Positions 22,260-32,131 of a stretch of 64,000 nucleotides of DNA are shown one piece after another (positions within the stretch are counted from its first letter, which is position 1; every line of letters begins with the position of its first letter). The position numbers and the translations under genes are program-made. This stretch comes from Phallus indusiatus. Lineage: Eukaryota > Basidiomycota > Agaricomycetes > Phallales > Phallaceae. The notes below the pieces were generated by a model, which was given only the letters and a program-made list of their open reading frames with translations, was not told where the DNA came from and did not search any database. The stretch is taken from the NCBI GenBank assembly GCA_027605045.1, contig JAQFWX010000124.1, positions 37,575 through 101,574 on the forward strand, given 5' to 3'.

Positions 22260-23561
22260 GAAGTGCTTAGTCTCTTAGTGGAGGTTGATAATGGTCGTGT
22301 TGGAATGGAGATCTTAAAGAACATGACAGAAGTAAGTATTCATTTTTTATGTATGGTGTAAAACAAAATATTTTATTTGTAAGATAAGGATCCTGAATTA
22401 GCTTTGCGCGCAGAGGCATCACAGTTTGCGTTCGAGTTTGCAACGATGATGACGGAGAGCACACCATGTCTTTATCTTTCTGCCTTTCCTTATATCTCAA
22501 AGGAATCATTCATATCATCTCACTTCTTCCCTCAGTACCCGCGGTTTTTCAGCGCTTCAGCATCGATGTCGGTCAACCGATAACCCTCCGGCCTCAATTC
22601 AAACACAGTTTTATGCAAAGACATCCCTCAGCACATCTAACCGCATTTGGATTCTCTCCAACACAGACATATTGCAGATGGCTTCAATAACCCGGGGGAT
22701 TTATGGGTGTGGGATTATGTTACTGGCAAAATCATTTATCAAAAGGGTCCCGAAAAAAAGCTGGCTGCCATAGTCATGGAGAGCTGATTTACTGATTTTT
22801 GAAGATGGAAGTATCTTGATCTGGGAGGCGAAAATAAAGAACGTCTCATATGAATCCAACGAAGGAATTGTGCCAGAAGAATGCCGTCACTGCTGTATCT
22901 CTCCGTACGGACGTTTTGTTGCTTTCAGGGACGATCAAGCTACGATCTCTATGAGAGAGATGTCAAACTTTAGTCTCTTCGAAGACATTCCAGGCTGTTC
23001 GAACTATCGGAATGGGGGGTATGTTTTCTCCAAGCGGAAGGTTCTTTGGCTTTCAGCCCCAAGATGAGGTATTGCGACTTTGGGATGCACGAGAGAAGAC
23101 ATTTATTGAATTATTCCCTTCGTGTTAATTACTCATGATTATTACTTAAAGGCATTCAAACAATGATAATTACGTCATTATTCACGCCATGAACGTTTCC
23201 TTATCCTTATAGGGTTTACATACAGACAAGTAGGGTGGTTCGCCGGCTTCAGACGAACTTATCACTGCATCGGCGAGCAAGATTTACCCTTTCACTGAAC
23301 AAGGAAGATCTGCACTTTTCTGATGAAATTGGGCACTTGGTCTGGAAAATATCGACAGGAAACATCTCACAGCACTTTGTGGGACGCAATCAACTCAACA
23401 ACATCTTCGTAACCGCCCTATTATCCGACGCGAAACACATAGCATTCGTCATTCACGAGACCAGAATAATACAACACACATGGGATGGCCTTGATCGGGA
23501 GGAGACCGATAATTGGGGTGAGGATAACGACCATATTGAAGACGAGCATATCTTATCATGA
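22260..23561 (+). pseudogene. Decayed beta-propeller (WD-like) remains of the NLR-type gene
   Basis: Fragments in different frames look like WD-type blades: GDLWVWDYVTGKII at about 22700, IFEDGSILIWEAKIKN at about 22800-22845, CRHCCISPYGRFVAFRDD, then MFSPSGRFFGF and DEVLRLWDAREKTFIELF, and finally HIAFVIHETRIIQHTWDG. The frame changes between the first two pieces, with stops between them, and again at a run of six G near 23015-23021. More stops follow near 23125. A likely original C-terminus is the acidic stretch ending at 23561. Together with 18665-21008 this would make a full-length STAND protein with a propeller, now non-functional or at least split. Confidence 0.55.
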
Positions 23562-24544
23562 GACGACGTCCAGTTGTGGTCCACGCCCGCTAGACTGCGA
23601 TTGTCTGGTGTTGGCTCAAAGTCTAGTATTGGCTTGTTCAGATCTAGTAGCTTTACATCGGGGTCAGATTCGGAGTCATCTATAAATCGATAATAACATA
23701 ACGCAGACCAACTATTTCAATTCAAACCGGCGTCGGTCAAATACTAAACAATCTATACAAATGCACATACGCAATAGTACTGAAAACAATCCACTGATTT
23801 TGCTCCCCCGTTCTCAGGGTCATAATTTTCTTTACCGCTACAATCACATCATTCGGCGGTTCTGCTTCATCGTCATCGCCATTAGGAGACTCAGGCTGCA
23901 CCGTCCACCGATTGCTCCACCTCCATTTCTTCCTCTAAGCCTTTTTCTTTCTTGTTCCGTTGTCGTCTCGTTACCCGCTGACCTTTTTTATGCCATTTAG
24001 TGCATGCAGGTGTACCCTTTAGGTATGGTTTGCGATCTTTAGAATTCGAATCTGACGTTTCTCTTCTCCATCCAATCCCATATGCTCAAATAAGGATCGC
24101 TCCCACCTGATATCAAAATAGAGGGATTAAAAGATAAAATATGGATAGCTGACACAAAGCCGAGAGTAGTACGTTGTCATTTCGTGGTAGAAATAAAGCC
24201 AACAGTCTTCCGTGGATATCTTCGGTGATCAAATCAATGCTATTAGACCGTAATATACAAGCATTCTACGTATACGAAGCAAATTCTGGGCGAGCCTAAT
24301 ACTTCACGTTGGAAGCGGAACGTGGGCACGGTGCAAATGCTATGCAGGAGTCTGATTTATAGCGGATCACTTGAGAAAGATACGACTCAGTGATCGTAAA
24401 TCCACCATGGTAAAAGAAAACAGGTGGTTAGGACGCGACTTCGCCCGGTGAGGAAGCACTGCTTCGCATGAAGGAATGTTTTGCAAAATGTAAGAAGGAA
24501 TGTAGGGCCGCTGCTAAAGAGTTCTCCGTCAGTCATACATCTTA

Positions 24545-24787
24545 TCACAAAGCTGCAACCCTTGCACAGTCGCGCAGAAGGTCACGGCACTGTTCATACG
24601 TACCGCGCTCATGACCAGCACCAAAATTTCCACCATAATACTCATATTCTGATATATGGATTACGGGCTGACACAAGACGAATAATGCAAGAACGGAAGC
24701 TAAATGATCGTTTAGGTTGTCGAGGTTTAGCAGAGGACGGTATGGACTGTCGGCGCTGGACCGCCCTGTATTCGAGAAAACGCCCAT
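24545..24787 (-). CDS. Possible orphan exon, function unknown
   Basis: An 80-codon minus-strand frame has balanced composition and ordinary-looking protein sequence (LLNLDNLNDHLASVLALFVL, ISEYEYYGGNFGAGHERG). The opposite strand over the same bases reads less naturally. I do not recognise a family. No convincing upstream or downstream exon was found, so it may be a remnant. Confidence 0.2.
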   Translation of the reverse strand: MGVFSNTGRSSADSPYRPLLNLDNLNDHLASVLALFVLCQPVIHISEYEYYGGNFGAGHERGTYEQCRDLLRDCARVAAL

Positions 24788-25544
24788 TCCCCAGCATGAA
24801 CGATGAAAGAATCTGCGTCCACAGGGTGTGAATCAAATGTGAACGTGAAGAAAGGAAGAGAGAGACATACCTTGGATAAGAGAAAAGAATGGTTCGTGTA
24901 AAGTTTCGTTAAGAGGAAGCAAGTGAACGCAGCTCAAGCACAAACCTGGAGAAGAGCACTTGACGAGTTTTATGTTTCAAATGACACTGCTATTGTTCCC
25001 TGGGGAACAAATCAGATGCTTTATCAATGCGACCTCGCCATTGTTCCGACGTCCTAACGGTGTTTGACGCGCGGTCAAGCGAACATGTATAGTGCGTATT
25101 CGGCTGTCATCGATTGGTCAATGTCGGAAGGCCTGCGGAGACTAATGAATATAAGTAATAGTTGGCGGTTTCAACGTGGGCTGAGTGTTCCTATCGTGGT
25201 TAAACGTCCCGTGGGCACTGCCTTTAGTTATGTAAACGTCAAATCGTTTCTGTCTAGTAAAAACCAAGTAAAAACCTGTTGGTCAGGCGACCTCCTAGTC
25301 TGTTTGCGACTCAAAAACGGCGACGGAATCCGAATTACTTGTGTTATCATGTATCAAATAGTCAGGCCTAGGCGTCGCGAAGTTAAATTCAAGTGAAAGG
25401 GTAATGTATGTGTACTAGTATCAGACTTCCACTAATTAAAAACTGCCTGTGAACTAACTCGTGATTGGATGGGAAGAGAACCCACAGTATGATGAAGGAA
25501 AAATAAATATAAACCCTGTCTGAACTCGACGCGGCGTCATGACC

Positions 25545-25620
25545 ATTTTGAATCGAATCCGGGATTCTGAGTTGCAGCGGGCGGCACTGGCGCCTCCGAC
25601 GCGCCGCGGTGCCAACGTTA
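25545..25620 (-). repeat. Weak tRNA-like (SINE head?) sequence
   Basis: The reverse complement carries GGATTCGATTC (plus 25550-25560), close to a pol III B box, preceded by a GC-rich stretch with GGCGCCAGTG that only loosely fits an A box. No cloverleaf can be drawn with confidence. It may be a third relative of the tRNA-headed elements at 21.0-22.0 kb. Confidence 0.2.
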
Positions 25621-25788
25621 ATGTATTCGATATGGTCCTGACCTTACACTCGCAATTGTCTATTTTACGGACGATCTTCGATTAAATATAGCAATTGAAA
25701 AAAGGTAAGAATTTTTCTAATCTCAGTCCGTTTTTTTAGGCTAATCACCACCCTGACAACGTTCAACTAGTATCATTGTGCTTCAAGC

Positions 25789-28223
25789 ATGGCTACTACC
25801 GAGTCACTAGTTCTAGTCATATTTTGTGGAGGAACAATTGGAATGCTGAAATCAGCTGGAAAAGGTTATGTTCCAGAGCCATTCTATCTCACAGAAACTC
25901 TTCGTCTGCAATCACGGTTTCACGATCCAGGCGAGGATTCACTATTCTCGCATTCAGACACCGTTGAGGGATACAGGGAATGGTCCCGAAGCGGACGTAC
26001 TACTCCTTTGAATGTCTTTCAGCCAATGGTCATTTCGCAACATCACCTTCTTGTGCGTTCTTCCCGTAAGATAACAGTACCGCAAACCGCAGTGTACGAA
26101 ACAAGAGAATCTCCGGAGGGAATTTTCGAAACTTATCTTCCGAGTCTTGTAACACCTAGAGGAAGCGGTCCAAGAATCAGATATACCGTTCTAGAGGTAA
26201 ACATCGTTGTATTCATTGTTAATATTCCTCCCCGCTTATGTTTGGCTTTGGAAGTGGAATCCCTTACTTGATAGCAGTAACTTGGAACCTCCTGATTGGG
26301 TTCGCATTGCCACGGAAATAGAGCTAAACTACACACAATTCGATGCTTTTGTGATATTACATGGAACTGGTAAACCTCGGTTGTCGTCGAACATCTCCAT
26401 ATTAACAATACACCAGATACGATGGCTTATACTGCCAGTGCTCTCAGTTTTCTATTAGAAGATTTAGGCAAGACAGTGGTAGGTTGTTTTATCTCTTGCT
26501 CCGGATTTTTCCCCTCTCATATTCCTTTTTACATGAAGATCCTAACCGGTGCTCAAATACCACTTTCCGAATGGCGGAATGACGCGGTCGACAACCTTCT
26601 GGGCTCCCTATGCATTGCCGGACAATACATTATACCAGGTACATCTCTCATACTAAAAATAAAGAGCATTGAAATAACCGCATTATGCATAAAGAATGTT
26701 GTGTCTACTTCAATCATACCTTATATCGAGGAAATAGAGTCTCTAAATCGTCTATACTCGACTTTGATGCCTTCAATAGTCCAAACTTTCCGCCTTTAAT
26801 GAAAGGTTCGCTTATGTATCACTTCAAAAATTGATGATACTCAAGAATAATTTTCAGTTGGGATTGAAGTCGATATGAACTGGAATGAAGTTCTTCGTCA
26901 GCCGAAGCCTAAAAAGTTTCGTGCCCATAAAGGTACATAATTGAACACTCTCATAATTCATGATACATTAACAATGTTACCATAGCTATGTCTACTAACG
27001 TCGGTTAGCCACAAATTTTCTGCTGAGAACGCTCCCAAATCTCTAACAGATCATTTGACTAGTGACACTGCGATTGTTTCCAGGCATAACAGCGTCCTCA
27101 TTACGCGCTTTCTTAGCTGACCCGATCGAAGGTGTTGTGCTCGAAGCTTTCGGGTCTGGAAATGCACCGAATCGAGAAGACATATTGGAAGTATTTAAGA
27201 AGGCCTGTGCCAGAGGCGTTGTCATTGTGGCTATCTCGCAATGTGCGAAGGGGACAGTATCGGATGCATACGCAACTGGTATCGCACTCATGCAGTCTGG
27301 TGTCGTTCCAGGGGGTGATATGACTCCTGAGGTACTTCCTTGTTCTTATTGTGGTAATAATCTCGTCACCATCTAAACCGAATTAGTGTGCGCTGACGAA
27401 GCTGGGATATCTTCTCTCAAAACCTGAACTGACGAGGGAACAAGTTCGCGCCTTGATGCAAGATCCTTTGCGAGGGGAGCTGACTTTACCGAATCCGATG
27501 GAAGCACACGGATCTGTTGACGCATCACTTGAAGACGTACAGGATGTTCTGTCCCAGATTGTACGACTGTCATCGTCCAGAAAGACGAGAACCAAAACAC
27601 TTCAAGACATGGAAAATAACATCATGACTACCGCACCGTGGTCATGGACAAACGCGGAGACGCTCAGTGCGGGGTCGGTGTTATTGCCCGTTTTGATTCA
27701 TCTAGCAGCGGCACGCAATGACACTGAAGCGTTGACTTGGTGTATCAAATCGAGTGCCACCTACGAAGATATCAATTCTCAGTTTGCAGATCGTTCGCTT
27801 GAAATCCGTGCTGCAGGGATAGTGAACTGCATAGATGTATCTTCGGGGATGTCACCTCTTCATGTCGCTGCGTTACATGGGAATGAAGAAGCGGCTGTAC
27901 TTCTATTAGAAGCGGGGGCTTTAGTCCATGTTCGCGATTTATTAGACCATACCGCGTTATATTATGTGAGTTTAGCTCCGTTTATTAAATCTGATACGTT
28001 GTAGTTACATCTTTCGTAGGCTGCAAGACAGGGTCATGCTTTAATTGTCGATCGGATTGTTGAAGCTGGTGGACTTTTGGCTGGGTCGGACGTAACGGGC
28101 GGTTTTGTTAACCTGGGAGTCCAAACGTCCTTAAAATTATCCAGAGAAGCTCAGCTAACCATCTGGTTGAATGCCGGAGCGCAATTTGATATGTCTACTA
28201 AGATAATAGAAAGCAATGAATGA
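25789..28223 (+). CDS. Type I L-asparaginase / lysophospholipase-like with ankyrin repeats
   Basis: Ten exons (25789-26196, 26255-26369, 26417-26478, 26539-26638, 26695-26805, 26858-26932, 26986-27003, 27063-27331, 27387-27965, 28020-28223) give 646 residues. The layout matches animal ASPG. An N-terminal asparaginase domain carries the first catalytic Thr in CGGTIGML, then [14 protein letters not shown], the HGTDTM motif with the second Thr and Asp, [10 protein letters not shown], and the C-lobe [13 protein letters not shown]. The C-terminal third carries ankyrin repeats ([25 protein letters not shown], then [18 protein letters not shown]). It should hydrolyse L-asparagine to aspartate and ammonia in the cytosol; phospholipase activity is only known for relatives. 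One exon is 18 nt. There is no signal peptide. The junction HG(T)DTM is formed across an intron, which supports the model. Confidence 0.88.
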
Positions 28224-28340
28224 AGTGACGTATTGTCAGCGGCAGTGGCAGTGACAGAGCTTTATGCGTTATGTAATCAACATTGCAACGTTGTTTCTGG
28301 CGAGTTTCTGGGATAACCACAACCCAATTTGCCTGTTTCA

Positions 28341-31230
28341 ATGGCATCTTTCTTTCGCAGAGAACAGCCAGCACCACCACCACCACCCGATCAATCATAT
28401 AACTCTGGCTATTCCCGTGTCCCAGAGTATCCTTCTCGTTCACCTGCCCCTCCCCAAGATTATGAGAAACGCCGCGCTCCAGCGGGCGCTGGGCGTGTAG
28501 GACAAACTCAAGGAGGAAGGTGCGTTCGAGATCGTTTTATTACTTTCATTTCTTTCTCATGTTTAAGTGCTAGCTTTCAAGTTGTCGAATGTCCTAGTCC
28601 GGCGCTTGCTCTTTCGAATTGTTTGATCGTCCCAGCCTCGGACTTTCCTCAAGGGACTCATGTTCTTTTGAATAATAAGTTCCCATTGACAACCAAGTGC
28701 GTGATGTGTCGTTTGTTGAAGGTTCTTACTTTCATTGTTTAACGTGCATGTTATTCAAATGCAGACATGACAATACCGGTAAATTGCTTCCAGGTCAGAT
28801 TGGAGTCTCATCTGCACAACGACAGTGGATGGGTTTATCCGTAATGGGAGATACCGCATCTATCACACCTCTAAACATACACCCGTCCGACATCTGCCTT
28901 GCAGCGATAGATCTAGAAGTTGGCTTTTGGAAGCGTGGACTAGAAATCAGCGAGCAGTTTTCTCCGGACGAAATGGTTAAAACGTTCATTAGAGCTTTCA
29001 ATGGTCAAATATTTTGCAACGATCAGCCGTTGGTTTTCGAATTCCACGGTCATAATTGTAAGGCTACGGTGAAAAGTATTGGGATGCTGGAGATTGGTTC
29101 CGGTGGCAAGAAAGGTCCATCGTCGCGAGCGTCGAATATGGGTGTCTTGATTGAACAAACCGAGGTGAACTTTTTCAAAGCACCGGATAGTAAGATCAAA
29201 ATCAAGAGCAGCACTAAACGGTAGCTTAATTCTCTTCTTCTGTTATTAACTTATATGAATGATCTCATTATGCAGACCCCCACCCAATGCAATTCTCGCG
29301 CCGAATTTCAAGTTCGAAGACATGGGTATTGGTGGTCTGGATTCTGAATTCGGTACCATCTTCCGACGTGCCTTTGCATCTCGAATTTTCCCACCTGGTC
29401 TCGTTGAGAAACTGGGTATTCAACATGTCAAAGGTTTGTCTTTAACCTTCGTTTTCTTCGTTCCGACTAATCTGTCGCTGGCAGGCATGATCTTGTATGG
29501 GCCACCTGGAACAGGAAAAACGCTACTGGCCCGTCAAATTGGTAAAATGTTGAATGCTCGAGAACCCAAAATTGTTAATGGTGCCGAAATCTTGAATAAA
29601 TACGTGGGAGCTTCAGAAGAGAATATCCGGAAGTTGTTTACCGATGCTGAGCAAGAGGTAAGTTGACGGCAGCACCTTATGATTATGATGTAAGACTGAT
29701 AGTTGTGATCCAGTACAAAGCGAAAGGAGACGAGAGTGGTCTTCATATTATTATTTTCGACGAGTTGGATGCGATCTGTAAGCAGCGTGGGTCTGGTGTA
29801 GGTGGAGGCACCGGTGTTGGGGACAGTGTAGTGAACCAGTTGTTATCCAAAGTTAGTTCATCTTTTCTCCCAAACCTTGACACTTGATCATTGGGTTTAT
29901 TAGATTGATGGTGTAGACCAACTAAACAACATACTACTAATTGGAATGACCAACCGAATAGACATGATAGATGAAGCTTTACTTCGACCAGGTCGTCTAG
30001 AAGTTCACATGGAAATTTCACTACCGGACGAACATGGTCGATTACAGATTTTGAATATTCACACTGCGAAGATGAGGGCCAATAAAATCATGGATAATGG
30101 TGTTAGTCTTCCAGAGCTAGCCGCTATGACGAAGAACTTTTCTGGAGCAGAGATTGCTGGATTAGTCAAGAGCGCAACTAGTTTTGCCTTCAACCGACAT
30201 GTCAAAGTCGGTACACTAGCTGGGATTTCGAATGATGTTGATAACCTCAGAGTTACTCGCGACGATTTCCTCAATGCGCTGGACGAAGTGCAGCCCGCTT
30301 TTGGTGTGTCGGAAGAAGAGTTGACTACTGTTATTCAAAACGGTATCTACCACTTTTCGGAGGACATTGAGGTAAGTTGTGTTCATTAAATGAATAGTAG
30401 CACTCCATAACCGATGATGTCAGCGTATTCTGCATGACGGCCGGTTGCTCGTTGAGCAGGTTAGACTGTCCGTACGTACACGGCGAGTCGCGTTATTGCT
30501 TCATGGACCGTCGGGATCTGGAAAGACGGCACTGGCAGCAACAATTGCCAAAGAATCAGGCTTTCCTTTTATCAAACTCGTCTCACCAGAGACCATGGTT
30601 GGCATGTCGGAATCTCAGCAAGTTTCCGCAATCAACAAGGTGTTCACGGATAGTTATAAGAGTCCGTTGAGCGTTATCGTTCTTGATAACATTGAACGAT
30701 TACTTGGTGAGAATTTTTTCATCTTCTACATCAAATTTGTGTATAAACGGTCTATATACAGGATTTACGCCGATCGGACCGCGGTTTTCTAATGTTGTAT
30801 TGCAGACACTTCTAGTCCTCCTACAACGGACACCGCCTAAGGCGAGTCTTGTCTTTTTATCAAAGGACAACAGACTAATATATAGTGTTAGGAACGTCGC
30901 CTATTGATTATTGCGACAACATCTATTCGAGCACATTTTGATGATTTCCAACTCTCTGACGTATTCGAAGCTGAGAGCTATGTTCCTGCAGTATCTTCAT
31001 TGTCCTCCGTGGAATTCATATTCCGAGCTGTTCAGCTCTTTGACTCCAATGCGGAGTACTCGACCATCATCAAGAGATTGCAAGCGGCTGGATTTGGTGA
31101 TGATGATGGTAGTCCCCGAAAGCTGCAGCTCGGAATCAAAAAGCTGTTAAGTATTGTCGAAATGGCTAGGCAAGAGCCCGAGCTTGTCGCGGAGAAGCTT
31201 ATTAGCGCGTTTATCGGCCTTGGGATGTAA
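28341..31230 (+). CDS. SEC18: Sec18/NSF vesicle-fusion AAA+ ATPase
   Basis: Ten exons (28341-28519, 28574-28696, 28765-29220, 29276-29433, 29485-29657, 29714-29851, 29904-30371, 30424-30706, 30762-30841, 30892-31230) give 798 residues, normal for NSF. This hexameric ATPase disassembles SNARE complexes with alpha-SNAP after membrane fusion. After a Pro-rich leader come the N domain, then D1 with Walker A GPPGTGKT, Walker [11 protein letters not shown] and the second-region [18 protein letters not shown]2 follows with GPSGSGKT and [12 protein letters not shown]. The intron 30842-30891 begins with GC (AAG then GCGAGT), because only this joins RTPPK to [11 protein letters not shown] in frame. The gene starts 117 bp after the asparaginase stop, in the same direction. 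Confidence 0.95.
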
Positions 31231-32131
31231 TTATAATCAAACGTTAGAGGACAATTATTTATTTATTGTAGTGTATGTCGTGTCTTGTTGTCAATACTGA
31301 AACCCGTTACTATATCAGTACCGGTCTGCCTCACGTTTCAGGCTGGAGCCTTTTTTTCACACAATGTCTGGGAAAAGCATCACAGATCATTCTGTTTGAC
31401 TATGGAACCAGGCATAATTGACTGGAAACGCCAGGTCGAGGGGAACGTACGTGAAATTGCACTTGGCTTGCAACCTGAGCGTCGACGTGTAATTGCATAG
31501 GTATGACCAAGCATGTGCATGAGGGCTATACATACAACTAATAATAAAGGAGCTTCGAGTTGGCACGTTTAGTCAACAAGACAAATTACCGCGGCCGACT
31601 CTCACTTGAAGTCAAAATGATCAGTAGGCAACTGCCAGTACACGGCAACTCCCCCTGCTTTGGAGAAAGACCTCGCATGCGTCGGTAAACTGGGGTGTGT
31701 TGAGATGAATGTGTGCCTTGTTGGCATTGGAGACTGACGGAAGCGCGACGGGAAAGGCAGTGTAGTAGTCACGGTCAAGAAATTACTTCTGAGCAATTAA
31801 TTGCTGTGGAAGTTCATCTGCAAGGTGGTGGTGGCTCCACCTATTATCACAATAATGAATTGATGATCTGCGATGTCGAAATGCCTGGATTAATAGATTG
31901 TTCTTTGATAGTCGAAAGTTCGGTGATGTATCTGAAATGACATCAATTCTTAGACTCCAGTTTACCCTACCGGTGTAGTGATAGACGACTCGGATTATGA
32001 CGATTGGCTGAGAACGCACACCACCGGCGTCTATCCCTCAAAATGCTGTACTTCCCGCTAGTGATCCCTTCCGACTCTCAAGGCTTTCTACAACTTACGA
32101 CTGAGGCTAGCTCTCAGTAACATCTTCGACA
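31231..32131. other. Intergenic region upstream of the ADF-H gene
   Basis: This 0.9-kb interval holds the Sec18 3' flank and the promoter of the ADF-H/PH gene. A 71-codon frame at 31285-31500 and short frames on both strands near 31600-32000 show no family features, and I do not call them. Confidence 0.4.

Larger units (their letters stand above)
23562..25788. other. Gene-poor stretch with degenerate coding traces
   Basis: No complete gene is visible. On the minus strand around 24110-23790 a coding-like stretch includes KDRKPYLKGTPACTKWHKKGQ and GLEEEMEVEQSVDGAA, but it meets stops. A minus-strand frame at 24787-24545 (FSNTGRSSADSPYRPLLNL...) reads like real protein but has no partner exons I can defend. 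A plus-strand frame at 25064-25396 has no recognisable features. At 25550-25620 there is a GC-rich, possibly tRNA-like sequence. The region fits decayed genes and repeats next to the broken NLR-type locus. Confidence 0.4.
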
